DNA from: Frateuria_A sp049727805
Lineage (GTDB): Bacteria > Pseudomonadota > Gammaproteobacteria > Xanthomonadales > Rhodanobacteraceae
Length of the DNA stretch: 64,000 nucleotides
Direction: 5' to 3'
Assembly (NCBI RefSeq): GCF_049727805.1
Contig: NZ_JBCNYA010000008.1
Coordinates: 70,826-134,825 of the forward strand
The notes under the pieces are model-generated. The model saw only the letters and a list, made by a program, of their open reading frames with translations. It searched no databases and was not told the DNA's origin. The position numbers and the translations under genes were made by a program. Positions within the stretch are counted from its first letter, which is position 1, and every line of letters starts with the position of its first letter. This document shows, piece by piece, positions 24,782-33,292 of this stretch.

Positions 24782-25329
24782 CGCCAGCGCTCCTTCTCGT
24801 TGCCGGCCTTGCCCTGCGCATGCAGGATCAGGTCGCACACCTCGCGTGCGCCGCCCTGGCCGCCGGCGCGGGCGGTGGTCCAGTGCGCCTGCTCGACCAC
24901 CCACGGATGGGCGTTGGCGACCGCCACCGCCAGGCCGACCACGCGCATGGCCGGCAGGTCGGGCAGGTCGTCGCCGACGAAGGCGACCTGCTCGGGGGCG
25001 AGCTTCAATGCGTCGAGCAGCTCCATCAGGCAGGCGCGCTTGTCGCCCTGGCCCTGGTAGACGTGCGTGATGCCCAGTTCCTCCGCGCGCAGCGCGACCG
25101 GGTGGCTGATCCGCGCGCTGATGATGGCCACCTGCACGCCGTGTACCTGCAGGCGCTTCAGGCCCAGGCCGTCCTGCACGAAGAACACCTTGGTCTCGCG
25201 ACCGTCCTCGCCGTAGTAGAGGCGCCCGTCGGTGAGCGTGCCGTCCACGTCGAACACCACCAGGCGAATGCCGGTGGCGCGGGCGATCAGGTCGGCGGGC
25301 AAGTTGGCGAGGTAGGAAGAAGTGGGCAC
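24778..25329 (-). CDS. kdsC: 3-deoxy-D-manno-octulosonate 8-phosphate phosphatase KdsC
   Basis: Removes phosphate from Kdo-8-phosphate in lipopolysaccharide core synthesis. The 183-residue HAD-fold protein has the nucleophile motif VFDVDGTLTDG (Asp27, Asp29), IISAR as motif II, and FVGDDLPDLPAM as the metal-binding motif. The GTG at 25329 gives the family's length; the frame runs on upstream through non-coding sequence. A 68-bp spacer with two overlapping hairpins separates it from kdsD. Confidence 0.93.
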   Translation of the reverse strand: MPTSSYLANLPADLIARATGIRLVVFDVDGTLTDGRLYYGEDGRETKVFFVQDGLGLKRLQVHGVQVAIISARISHPVALRAEELGITHVYQGQGDKRACLMELLDALKLAPEQVAFVGDDLPDLPAMRVVGLAVAVANAHPWVVEQAHWTTARAGGQGGAREVCDLILHAQGKAGNEKERWR

Positions 25330-25370
25330 GGTTCGGAACTGTCGTGGAAGAACGTCAAAAGCGACCTTGC

Positions 25371-25401
25371 CTGATTTGTCCGATTTGTCGAGACAAATCA
25401 G
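25371..25401 (-). promoter_or_regulatory. Intercistronic stem-loop at the end of kdsD
   Basis: Inverted repeat CTGATTTGTC (25371-25380) and GACAAATCAG (25392-25401), ten perfect pairs around an 11-base loop, covering the kdsD stop codon. The loop holds a second GATTTGTC (25382-25389), able to pair with the same right arm over only two bases. There is no T-run after it on the minus strand, so it is not a standard terminator. It is far more AT-rich than its surroundings. A role in message stability or coupling is inference. Confidence 0.6.
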
Positions 25402-26405
25402 ACGACCCTTGCGCGCAGCAGATCGTGGATGTTCAGGGCGCCGACCACGCGCTGCTGCTCGTCGACCACCAGCAAGGCATGGATCTGGTGCTTTTCCATC
25501 AGCTGCGCCGCTTCGATGGCCAGCTTGTCCGAGGTGATCGTCTTGGGGCCGCGCGTCATCAGCGCCTCGACGTTGGCGCCGCGCAGGTTGACCTCCTCGT
25601 CGTCCAGCGCGCGGCGCAGGTCGCCGTCGGTGAACACGCCGAGCAGGCGCCGCTCCGCATCGACCACGGCGGTCATGCCCAGATGCTTGCGGGTCATCTC
25701 CATCAGCGCCTCGGTGAGGCTGGCGTCGGGCGCCACCATCGGCACGCCCTCGCCGGTGTGCATGATGTCGCTGATGTGCAGCAGCAACCGGCGACCGAGA
25801 CTGCCGGCCGGGTGCGAACGGGCGAAATCCTCGGCGGTGAAGCCGCGCGCCTCGAGCAGCGCGATGGCCAGCGCGTCGCCCATCACCAGCGCCGCGGTGG
25901 TGCTGGCGGTGGGCGCCAGGCCCAGCGGACAGGCTTCGCTGGAGATGCTCGCGTCCAGGTGCACGTCGGCCTGGTGCGCCAGCGAGGACTTCGGGTTGCC
26001 GGTGATGGCGATCAGCGGAATGCCCTGGCGCTTGATCACCGGCAGGATGAACAGCAGTTCGTCGGTCTCGCCGGAATTGGACAGCGCGAGCACCACGTCG
26101 TCGGGCTGGATCATCCCCAGGTCGCCGTGGCTGGCCTCGCCCGGATGCACGAAGAACGATGGCGTGCCGGTGGAGGCCAGGGTGGCGGCGATCTTGCGCC
26201 CGACGTGGCCGGACTTGCCCATGCCGGTGACCACCAGGCGCCCGCGGCAGGCCAGGATCAGCCGGCAGGCCTGCACGAAGTCGGCGTCCACGCGCGGCTC
26301 CAGCGCGCGGATCGCGGCCGCCTCGGTGGCGATCACCGTGCGTGCGCTGCGGGCGATGGCGTCCGGATCGAGGTTGGCGGCGGGCGGGGCGATGCGTGCG
26401 TTCAT
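25398..26405 (-). CDS. kdsD: D-arabinose 5-phosphate isomerase KdsD
   Basis: Converts ribulose-5-phosphate to arabinose-5-phosphate, the first step toward Kdo. The 335-residue protein has an N-terminal SIS domain (GMGKSGHVGRKIA at 61-73, SNSGETDE at 109-116) and two CBS domains (about 205-265 and 275-333, with ISDIMHTG, GVFTDGDLRR, VGALNIHDLL). The first gene of the kdsD-kdsC-lptC-lptA-lptB-rpoN-hpf operon. The start at 26405 is preferred over one 33 bp upstream because it gives the usual N-terminus. An AT-rich stretch at 26450-26510 between it and ibaG probably holds divergent promoters. Confidence 0.95.
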   Translation of the reverse strand: MNARIAPPAANLDPDAIARSARTVIATEAAAIRALEPRVDADFVQACRLILACRGRLVVTGMGKSGHVGRKIAATLASTGTPSFFVHPGEASHGDLGMIQPDDVVLALSNSGETDELLFILPVIKRQGIPLIAITGNPKSSLAHQADVHLDASISSEACPLGLAPTASTTAALVMGDALAIALLEARGFTAEDFARSHPAGSLGRRLLLHISDIMHTGEGVPMVAPDASLTEALMEMTRKHLGMTAVVDAERRLLGVFTDGDLRRALDDEEVNLRGANVEALMTRGPKTITSDKLAIEAAQLMEKHQIHALLVVDEQQRVVGALNIHDLLRARVV

Positions 26406-26547
26406 GGGGTCTCGTGGGCAGCGGGAAGCCGTTGGCATTTCTGCGCCATGGGATTTCCATTACCATGGCATATCCGCATTTTAACGTCATATGGCCGCGC
26501 ACCGGATTCATCAAGCGTTGGGAATCCCGCACCGCCGCGCGCCACCG

Positions 26548-26799
26548 ATGGACCCTCCGATGGACCCTGCCCGCATCCAGGCACTGATCGAAACCGGCCT
26601 GCCCGGCGCGACCGCGCAGGTCAGCGGCGACGACGGCGTGCACTTCGAAGCCACCGTGGTGGCCAGCCAGTTCGCCGGCAAGCTGCCGCTGGCGCGCCAC
26701 CGCATGGTGTACGGCACGCTGGGCGAGCTGATGGGCGGGGCGATCCATGCGCTGGCGCTGAAGACGCTGACTCCCGAGGAAGCCGCGGCGCGCCGTTGA
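26548..26799 (+). CDS. ibaG: BolA family protein IbaG
   Basis: An 83-residue BolA-type protein that in other bacteria partners monothiol glutaredoxins in iron-sulfur handling and affects the cell envelope. It has IQALIETGLPGATAQVSGDD, the HFEATVVASQFAGKLPLARHR core and the helix-turn GELMGGAIHALALKTLTPEE. Its position directly before murA matches the E. coli ibaG-murA pair. A 12-bp tandem duplication (26545-26568) carries both candidate ATG codons, 26548 and 26560, so the true start is ambiguous by four codons; neither has a clear ribosome site. Confidence 0.92.
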   Translation: MDPPMDPARIQALIETGLPGATAQVSGDDGVHFEATVVASQFAGKLPLARHRMVYGTLGELMGGAIHALALKTLTPEEAAARR

Positions 26800-26836
26800 G
26801 ACTGCGCCGGCTTCCTGCATTCCACGAAGGACATTC

Positions 26837-28096
26837 ATGGCCAAGATCCTGATCAGCGGCGGCGAGCCGCTCCACGGCGAAGTCGCCATTTCCGGCGCCA
26901 AGAACGCCGTGCTGCCGATCCTGGCCGCCTGCCTGCTGGCCGACGGCCCGGTGACGATCTCCAACGTGCCGCACCTGCACGACGTGACCACCTTCATCGA
27001 ACTGCTCGGCCGCATGGGCGTCAACCTGGTGCTGGACGACCGCATGAAGATGCACGTCGACCCGCGCACCATCGAAAGCCACGTGGCGCCGTACGACCTG
27101 GTGCGCACGATGCGCGCCTCGATCCTGGTGCTCGGGCCGCTGGTGGCGCGCTTCGGCGAAGCGGAGGTGTCGCTGCCCGGCGGCTGCGCGATCGGCTCGC
27201 GCCCGGTCGACCAGCACATCCGCGGCCTGCAGGCGCTGGGCGCCGAGGTGACCGTGGAGAACGGCTACATCCGCGCGAAGGCCAAGCGCCTGAAAGGCGC
27301 GCGCATCGCCATGGACATGGTCACCGTCACCGGCACCGAGAACATCCTGATGGCTGCCACGCTGGCCGAAGGCACTACGGTGATCGAGAACGCGGCGCAG
27401 GAGCCGGAGGTGGTCGACCTGGCCCATTGCCTGGTGGCGATGGGCGCGCGGATCGAGGGCATCGGCACGGCCACGCTGGTGATCCACGGCGTCGATCGCC
27501 TCGACGGCGCCGAATACGAGGTGTTGCCCGACCGCATCGAGACCGGCACCTTCCTGGTCGGTGCGGCGATGACCGGCGGCAAGGTGCGCGCCCGCGGCGC
27601 CCGCGCCGACACCCTGGACGCCGTGCTGGCCAAGCTGGACGAGGCCGGCGCGCACATCTGCACCGGGCCGGACTGGATCGAGCTGGACATGGGCGGGCGC
27701 CGGCCGAAGGCGGTCAACATCGTCACCGCGCCGTACCCGGCCTTTCCAACCGACATGCAGGCGCAGTTCACCGCGCTCAACTGCGTGGCCGAGGGCGTGG
27801 GCGTGATCACCGAGACGGTGTTCGAGAACCGCTTCATGCACGCGCAGGAGCTCAAGCGCCTGGGCGCGGACATCCGCCTGGAAGGCAACACCGCGATCAT
27901 CCAGGGTGTGGACTACATGAGTGGCGCCCCGATCATGGCCACCGACCTGCGCGCCTCGGCCTGCCTGGTGCTGGCCGGCCTGGTGGCGCATGGCGACACC
28001 GTGGTCGACCGCGTGTACCACATCGACCGCGGCTACGAGAACATCGAGGAGAAGCTCGGCGTGCTGGGGGCGAAGATCCGCCGCCTGCCGAACTGA
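26837..28096 (+). CDS. murA: UDP-N-acetylglucosamine 1-carboxyvinyltransferase
   Basis: First committed step of peptidoglycan synthesis: transfers enolpyruvate from PEP to UDP-GlcNAc. The 419-residue protein has ISGAKNAVLPILAA near 18-31 (catalytic Lys22 and Asn23), the catalytic and fosfomycin-target Cys117 in LPGGCAIGSRPVDQH, and the ending DRGYENIEEKLGVLGAKI. Full length with all key residues. A good ribosome site (GAAGGA) precedes the ATG. Confidence 0.97.
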   Translation: MAKILISGGEPLHGEVAISGAKNAVLPILAACLLADGPVTISNVPHLHDVTTFIELLGRMGVNLVLDDRMKMHVDPRTIESHVAPYDLVRTMRASILVLGPLVARFGEAEVSLPGGCAIGSRPVDQHIRGLQALGAEVTVENGYIRAKAKRLKGARIAMDMVTVTGTENILMAATLAEGTTVIENAAQEPEVVDLAHCLVAMGARIEGIGTATLVIHGVDRLDGAEYEVLPDRIETGTFLVGAAMTGGKVRARGARADTLDAVLAKLDEAGAHICTGPDWIELDMGGRRPKAVNIVTAPYPAFPTDMQAQFTALNCVAEGVGVITETVFENRFMHAQELKRLGADIRLEGNTAIIQGVDYMSGAPIMATDLRASACLVLAGLVAHGDTVVDRVYHIDRGYENIEEKLGVLGAKIRRLPN

Positions 28097-28133
28097 GGCT
28101 TCTGTTTCCTCACTTCTGGGGAGAGGCCTCGCA

Positions 28134-28318
28134 GCGCTCTTGCGAACTTGCTACGGAGCGAGCCAGTCTTTGCTCCCTCTCCCCTCCGGGGAGAGGGCTG
28201 GGGTGAGGGGGCGCTCTTGCGACACGGCCTGCTACGAAGCGAGCCCTGTTTTTCGCCTTTGCCTTTCCCGCGAGCCCCGGCCCCTCACCCAACCCTCTCC
28301 CCGGAGGGGAGAGGGCTC
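28134..28318. repeat. Family B composite REP-like element
   Basis: Lies between convergent murA and the DUF3108 gene and makes up most of this 232-bp gap. Two hairpins with arms CCCTCTCCCC/GGGGAGAGGG (starting near 28175 and ending near 28314) face each other. The left is preceded and followed by imperfect copies of a module starting GCGCTCTTGCGA and containing CTACGRAGCGAGCC (28134-28168 and 28211-28244); the right is preceded by CCCGCGAGCCCCGGCCCCTC. The same arrangement lies in reverse at 44393-44541. Confidence 0.85.
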
Positions 28319-28328
28319 AACGGTGGAC

Positions 28329-29030
28329 TTACCGGAAACTCACCAGCTCCATCGTCAGGTCGCCGCCGTCCTTCTGCGACAGCTTCACCGGCAACGGATA
28401 ACGCTCCGGCGCATACCAGGCGCTGAAGCCGCGGTCGGCGTCGGTGCGGTCGACCCGCACGGCATCGAAGCCGCCGGCCGGCACGGTGACCTTCTCCTTG
28501 CCGGTGACCTTGAAGCGTTGCGTTTCCACTTCCTGCTTCACCGCGACCGGTAGCGCGATCTGCTTCTGCCCGTCGCGCAGTGCCAGACCGATCGCCAGCG
28601 CGGTGGTATTGCGCTCGACCATGCCAGGCTGCGCCGGATAGGTCACCGCGCCCTTGCCCTCGTCGACGGTGACCTGGTGCTTGCCCCAGTCCACCATGAC
28701 GTGGCGCTGCTTCGTCTTGATGGCCGCATCCAGCCGGTAGTCGTAACTGACCGCCTCGGGCACATCGCCCTTCCAGCGGAAGTGCGACACCTCGTCGAGA
28801 TTGGCGCCCAGCATGGCGGCCAGGCCGGAGGTGCCGCGCACATGCTTGCTGTATTCCCACTGGCCGTTGCCCAGCGGCTTGAGGCTCACCGTCGCCTCGC
28901 CCATCGGCGAGCCGTCGCGCAGCACGCGGTAGGTGGCGGTGAAGGCCTTCGGCGGGGCGGCGAGGACCAGGCCGCTGACGGCGGAAAGCGCCAGCGCGAG
29001 GGTGAAGCGGAACAGGGGACGGATGGTCAT
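28329..29030 (-). CDS. DUF3108 domain-containing periplasmic protein
   Basis: A 233-residue protein of uncharacterised family DUF3108. A signal peptide ends near residue 24 (LVLA-AP). The mature part is beta-rich, with FTATYRVLRDGSPMGEATVSL, YDYRLDAAIKTKQRHVMVDWG and a C-terminal AWYAPERYPLPVKLSQKD, the typical closing segment. It lies 38 bp downstream of purN, a linkage common in Xanthomonadales. Function unknown; a carbohydrate- or lipid-binding envelope role is only a guess. Confidence 0.87.
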   Translation of the reverse strand: MTIRPLFRFTLALALSAVSGLVLAAPPKAFTATYRVLRDGSPMGEATVSLKPLGNGQWEYSKHVRGTSGLAAMLGANLDEVSHFRWKGDVPEAVSYDYRLDAAIKTKQRHVMVDWGKHQVTVDEGKGAVTYPAQPGMVERNTTALAIGLALRDGQKQIALPVAVKQEVETQRFKVTGKEKVTVPAGGFDAVRVDRTDADRGFSAWYAPERYPLPVKLSQKDGGDLTMELVSFR

Positions 29031-29068
29031 GCGTTCGAGTGTGCCCGCGGCTGTCTGAACCTTGGGGT

Positions 29069-29734
29069 TCAGGCGTTAAGCAGACCATGCGGGCCCAGCC
29101 GCAGCGGCGCTGGCAGCGGCGCGCCGTCGAACCAGGGGCCGCCGTCGCGCCAGGCCAGGCGGCCTGCGGCGATCAGCGCCACGACCGCCGGCAGCAGCCG
29201 GTGTTCCAGCGGCAGCAGGCGTTGCGCGAGGCGGTGCTCGTCATCACCCGGCGCGACCGGCAGGATGGCTTGCGCCACCACCGGCCCGCCGTCGAGCTCG
29301 GCCGTCACGAAATGCACGCTGGCGCCATGCTCCAGGTCGCCCGCTTCCAGCGCGCGGCGATGCGTGTGCAGGCCGCGGTACTTGGGCAGCAGCGAGGGAT
29401 GGATGTTGAGCATGCGCCCGGCCCAGGGCGCGATCGCCTCGCCGTCCAGGATGCGCATGAAGCCGGCCAGCACGATCAGTTCGGCGCCGCTCGCGGCGAG
29501 CTTGCCGAACAGGTCGAGGTCGAACGCGCGGCGGTCCGGGTACGCCTTCGGGTCGAGCACCAGCGTGCGAACGCCCGCGTCCGCGGCCAGTTGCAGCGCG
29601 CCGGCGTTGGACTTGTCGCTGGCCACCAGCACGAACTCGGCCGCCAGCTCGCCGCGCTCGCGTGCAGCCAGCAGCGCGGCGAGGTTGCTGCCGCGCCCGG
29701 AGGCGAGGACGGCGATGCGGAGAGGGTGGGGCAT
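29069..29734 (-). CDS. purN: Phosphoribosylglycinamide formyltransferase
   Basis: Uses 10-formyltetrahydrofolate to formylate glycinamide ribonucleotide in purine synthesis. The 221-residue protein has the phosphate loop SGRGSNLAAL (12-21), catalytic Asn110 and His112 in NIHPSLLPKYRG, and the third catalytic residue Asp148 in ELDGGP. Downstream of purM by 35 bp, same operon. Confidence 0.96.
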   Translation of the reverse strand: MPHPLRIAVLASGRGSNLAALLAARERGELAAEFVLVASDKSNAGALQLAADAGVRTLVLDPKAYPDRRAFDLDLFGKLAASGAELIVLAGFMRILDGEAIAPWAGRMLNIHPSLLPKYRGLHTHRRALEAGDLEHGASVHFVTAELDGGPVVAQAILPVAPGDDEHRLAQRLLPLEHRLLPAVVALIAAGRLAWRDGGPWFDGAPLPAPLRLGPHGLLNA

Positions 29735-29769
29735 GTCTGTCTCGGCGCCGGGCGAACCGCGGCCTGTCC

Positions 29770-30798
29770 TCAACCGATATGGACGCGTTCGTCGCCCTGC
29801 GCCTTGACCACTTCGCCGATGACGCGGCTGGCCAGCCCATGTTTCGCGAGCAGCGCGGCCGCGGCATCGACCGCGTCGCGCGGGAGGATCACCGTGAAAC
29901 CCACGCCGCAGTTGAACGTGCGCCACATTTCCTCGCGCGCCACCTTGCCCTCGCGCATCAGCCAGTCGAACACCGGCGGCAGCACGATGGCGTCGGCGTG
30001 CAGCGCCAGGCCCAGGCCCTCGGGCACCACGCGGATGATGTTTTCCTTCAGGCCGCCGCCGGTGATGTGCGCCATGCCGTGGACCGGCTGGTTCTTGAGC
30101 AGCTCGAGCATCGGCTTGACGTAGATCGTGGTCGGCGCCATCAGCGCGTCGGCCAGCTTCACGCCGCCGACCTCGACGTCCATCGGGCTGCCGGCGCGCT
30201 CGACGATCCTGCGGATCAGCGAATAGCCGTTCGAATGCGGACCCGAGGAGGCCACGCCGAGCACCGCGTCGCCGCTCACGATGGCCTCGCCGGAGAGCAA
30301 CTGCGACTTCTCCACGGCGCCCACCGTGAAGCCGGCCAGGTCGTACTCGCCCGGCGGATACATGTCCGGCATCTCGGCGGTCTCGCCGCCGATCAGTGCG
30401 CAGCCGGCCAGCTCGCAGCCCTTGGCGATGCCGCCGACCACCGCCACGGTGGTGTCCACGTCCAGCTTGCCGGTGGCGAAGTAGTCCAGGAAGAACAGCG
30501 GCTCGGCACCCTGCACCAGCACGTCGTTCACGCACATGCCGACCAGGTCGATGCCGATCGTGTCGTGCCGGCCCAACTGCTGGGCGAGCTTGAGCTTGGT
30601 GCCCACGCCGTCGGTGCCGGACACCAGCACCGGTTCGCGGTAGCGGCCGGCCAGGTCGAACAGCCCGCCGAAACCGCCCAGCCCGCCCATCACCTCGGGG
30701 CGGAAGGTGCGCTTGACCAGCGGCTTGATGCGTTCGACCACGGCATTGCCCGCGTCGATATCGACGCCGGCGGCGCGGTAGGTGAGGGCGTCGGACAT
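29770..30798 (-). CDS. purM: Phosphoribosylformylglycinamidine cyclo-ligase (AIR synthetase)
   Basis: Closes the imidazole ring in purine synthesis using ATP. The 342-residue protein has SGTDGVGTKLKLA near 60-72, CVNDVLVQGAEPLFFLDYFA near 89-108, GGETAEMPDMY near 138-148, GVASSGPHSNGYSL and HITGGGLKENI. The family's normal length. First gene of purM-purN-DUF3108. An extended -10 element lies 30 bp upstream; the DUF2066 gene diverges 222 bp away. Confidence 0.97.
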   Translation of the reverse strand: MSDALTYRAAGVDIDAGNAVVERIKPLVKRTFRPEVMGGLGGFGGLFDLAGRYREPVLVSGTDGVGTKLKLAQQLGRHDTIGIDLVGMCVNDVLVQGAEPLFFLDYFATGKLDVDTTVAVVGGIAKGCELAGCALIGGETAEMPDMYPPGEYDLAGFTVGAVEKSQLLSGEAIVSGDAVLGVASSGPHSNGYSLIRRIVERAGSPMDVEVGGVKLADALMAPTTIYVKPMLELLKNQPVHGMAHITGGGLKENIIRVVPEGLGLALHADAIVLPPVFDWLMREGKVAREEMWRTFNCGVGFTVILPRDAVDAAAALLAKHGLASRVIGEVVKAQGDERVHIG

Positions 30799-30827
30799 GG
30801 CGGAGGGCGGCCTGGGGAAAGCGCGCA

Positions 30828-30836
30828 ATTCTACCA
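30828..30836 (-). promoter_or_regulatory. Extended -10 promoter element for purM
   Basis: Reads TGGTAGAAT on the minus strand, i.e. TGn plus TAGAAT, 30 bp from the purM ATG. No PurR-like operator was recognised nearby. Confidence 0.5.
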
Positions 30837-31020
30837 GCACGCCACCGCCCGCGCCGGCCGCGGGTCCGTTACGCGACGTGTTGGCGTCTTCCGCGGCCTG
30901 CTTTCCGCGGGCACTTCGATCCGCTGGGAACGGGTTGCTGCGTGCGGCGTCGATGGACGCTGCCGGCTGGATTGGGCAGACTCCCACGATATCCGAGCCC
31001 CCACGGACGAGCCTTAGCCC

Positions 31021-32010
31021 ATGCGCCTGCCCCGCCTGCTGTCTGCCTTCCTCCTGCTGGGTTTCCTCGCTCCCGCAGTGCACGCGCAGGTACCGGCGCC
31101 GGTGCCGGCCTCGCCCTACGCGGTGGTGGTGCCGGTCACCGATACCAGCGAGGCGCAGCGCGACGCGGCCTTCGCCACGGCGCTGGGCCAGGTGCTCGAG
31201 CGCGTGGCCGGCGGCCAGGACCTGCGCGACAAGCCCGGCTACGACGACGCCCTCAAGGGCGCGCCCGGCCTGGTGCAGCAGTTCCAGTACCAGCGTGCCG
31301 GCACCGGCATCGTGCTGCAGGTGAACTTCGACCCGGGCGCCGTGCGCCGGCTGATCGCGCAGATCGGCGTGCCGGCCGCGGGCGTCAAGCCGCCGGTGCT
31401 GGCGCTGGTGCACGGCAGCGACGGCAGCCTGCTGGGCCAGGATGCGCTGGGTGCCCTGGCGCAGTCGGCCGCGGCGCGCGGCTATGCGCTGGCCTGGCCG
31501 GACCCGTCCCACCTGCCGGACGCATCGGCGGTGGCGGCGGCCGATCCGACCGCGCTTGCGATGATTACCCAGCGCTACCACACCGGACTGATCCTGGTCG
31601 GCAGCCTGAAGGGCGGCAGCGCGGATTGGACCCTGGTGTCCGGCGGCAAGGTGCTCTCGTGGAGCGACCAGGCGGTCAGCGCCGATGCCCTGCTCACCGA
31701 CGCGGGCACGGCGATGGCCGACCGCCTCGGCTCGCAGCTCAACGTCATCGGCGCAAGCATCAGCAGCGGCAAGCTGTGGGTGGGCAAGGTCGATTCGGCG
31801 CAGGCTTACGCCAACCTGCTGGCAATGCTGCGCGGCAATCCGGCCGTGCGCGAGGTGAACACGCTGGCGGCCGACAACGACGGCTTCCTGCTCGGCATCA
31901 AGGCCGGCATGCCACCCGCGGCGCTGGCCGCCAGCCTGGCGGCGGGCGGCCGGGTGATCCAGGGCGCGCCCCACGCAGGGGCCGATGCCAGCCTGCAGTG
32001 GTTGCACTGA
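31021..32010 (+). CDS. DUF2066 domain-containing periplasmic protein
   Basis: A 329-residue protein with a signal peptide (residues 1-22, AVHA-Q) and a DUF2066 fold: YAVVVPVTDTSEAQRDAAFATAL near 33-55, VQQFQYQ, and LLVGS-like strands. An uncharacterised envelope family. Its place between purM (divergent) and a PerM-like protein plus hda is conserved in Xanthomonadales and some other gammaproteobacteria. The ATG directly follows TTAGCCC with no clear ribosome site. Confidence 0.86.
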   Translation: MRLPRLLSAFLLLGFLAPAVHAQVPAPVPASPYAVVVPVTDTSEAQRDAAFATALGQVLERVAGGQDLRDKPGYDDALKGAPGLVQQFQYQRAGTGIVLQVNFDPGAVRRLIAQIGVPAAGVKPPVLALVHGSDGSLLGQDALGALAQSAAARGYALAWPDPSHLPDASAVAAADPTALAMITQRYHTGLILVGSLKGGSADWTLVSGGKVLSWSDQAVSADALLTDAGTAMADRLGSQLNVIGASISSGKLWVGKVDSAQAYANLLAMLRGNPAVREVNTLAADNDGFLLGIKAGMPPAALAASLAAGGRVIQGAPHAGADASLQWLH

Positions 32011-32113
32011 TCCGCATCTCCCGCTGGAGCGCGCCCGTGCGCGCCCGGGACGCCAAACATTCGTGCACGGGTACGCGCCCCTGCATCAAGGCATCCACCG
32101 AGTGAGGCCCTCC

Positions 32114-33292
32114 GTGACCCACGACATTTCCCGCCGCTGGCAGCTGCTCGCGATCGTGCTGGTGATCGGCTTCCTGATCTGGCTGCTGGCGCCGGTGCTG
32201 ATGCCGTTCGCCGTCGCCGGCATGCTGGCCTACCTGGGCGACCCGCTGGCCGACCGGCTGGAGCGGCTGGGCATGAACCGCACCTGGGCAGTGAGCATCG
32301 TGTTCTTCGTGCTGGTGCTGCTGCTGGTCGGCGCGCTGCTGTTGCTCGTGCCGCTGATCTCCGACCAGATCGGCAACCTGATCCACAACCTGCCGCGCTA
32401 CGTCGACTGGTTCCAGAACACCGCGCTGCCCTGGGTGCAGCGCAAGCTCAGCCTCGACCCTGACGCGTTCGACACCAGCCGGCTGATGGCGGCGATCCGC
32501 GCGCACATCGGCTCGATCGGCGCGGTGGCGACCACCGTGCTGGGCACCGTCTCGCGCTCGAGCCTGGGTGCAGTGATGTGGCTGACCAACGTGGTGCTGG
32601 TGCCGGTGGTGGCGTTTTATCTGCTGCGCGACTGGGACCGGCTGATCGCCTACATCGACAGCGTGCTGCCGCGCTCGGTGCAACCCACCGTCGCGCATCT
32701 GGCACGCGAGTCGGACGCCGTGCTCGGCGCCTTCGTGCGCGGCCAGTTACTGGTGATGCTGGCGCTGGGCATTTTCTACGGCGTGGCGCTGACGCTGGTG
32801 GGGCTGTCGGTCGGTCCGCTGATCGGCATGGTCGCCGGCCTGCTCAGCTTCGTGCCGTACCTGGGTTTCATGGTCGGCTTCGGCGCGGCGATCATCGCCG
32901 CACTGGTGCAGTACGGCGATTGGGCGCATCCGTTGCTGGTCTGCGGCGTGTTCGTGATTGGCCAGTTGCTGGAAGGCTACGTGCTGGTACCCAAGCTGGT
33001 CGGCGACAAGATCGGCCTGCATCCGGTGGCGGTGATCTTCGCGGTGCTCGCCGGTGGCTACCTGTTCGGCTTCCTCGGCGTGCTGCTGGCGCTGCCGGCG
33101 GCTTCGGTGATCATGGTGCTGCTGCGCTACCTGCTCGAGCGCTACCGCATGAGCGAGCTCTACACCGAGCCCGGGCACGACGACCCGGTGATCGCCGAGG
33201 TCGACGTGACGGTGGATACGCCCGAAGGCACGGCGCAGGGCAGCGCGGCGGTTCCCGCGCAGCGCACCCCCGGAAGCGACGGCCCGCCATGA
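32114..33292 (+). CDS. AI-2E family (PerM-like) membrane transporter
   Basis: A 392-residue inner-membrane protein of the AI-2 exporter superfamily, with about eight helices: a hydrophobic pair at 12-50, one near 65-90, then a soluble stretch (about 95-150), and a C-terminal cluster containing GLSVGPLIGMVAGLLSFVPYLG and YVLVPKLVGDKIGLHPVAVI, conserved in the family. Some members are Na+/H+ antiporters; the substrate here is unknown. GTG at 32114 has GAGG six bases upstream; GTG at 32102 is also in frame. The ATGA overlap with hda shows coupling. Confidence 0.88.
   Translation: MTHDISRRWQLLAIVLVIGFLIWLLAPVLMPFAVAGMLAYLGDPLADRLERLGMNRTWAVSIVFFVLVLLLVGALLLLVPLISDQIGNLIHNLPRYVDWFQNTALPWVQRKLSLDPDAFDTSRLMAAIRAHIGSIGAVATTVLGTVSRSSLGAVMWLTNVVLVPVVAFYLLRDWDRLIAYIDSVLPRSVQPTVAHLARESDAVLGAFVRGQLLVMLALGIFYGVALTLVGLSVGPLIGMVAGLLSFVPYLGFMVGFGAAIIAALVQYGDWAHPLLVCGVFVIGQLLEGYVLVPKLVGDKIGLHPVAVIFAVLAGGYLFGFLGVLLALPAASVIMVLLRYLLERYRMSELYTEPGHDDPVIAEVDVTVDTPEGTAQGSAAVPAQRTPGSDGPP

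Noticed and set aside
24778..27219. An 813-residue minus-strand frame through kdsC, kdsD and ibaG
   Set aside because: Only the kdsC part is coding in that frame; kdsD is encoded in another frame on the same strand.
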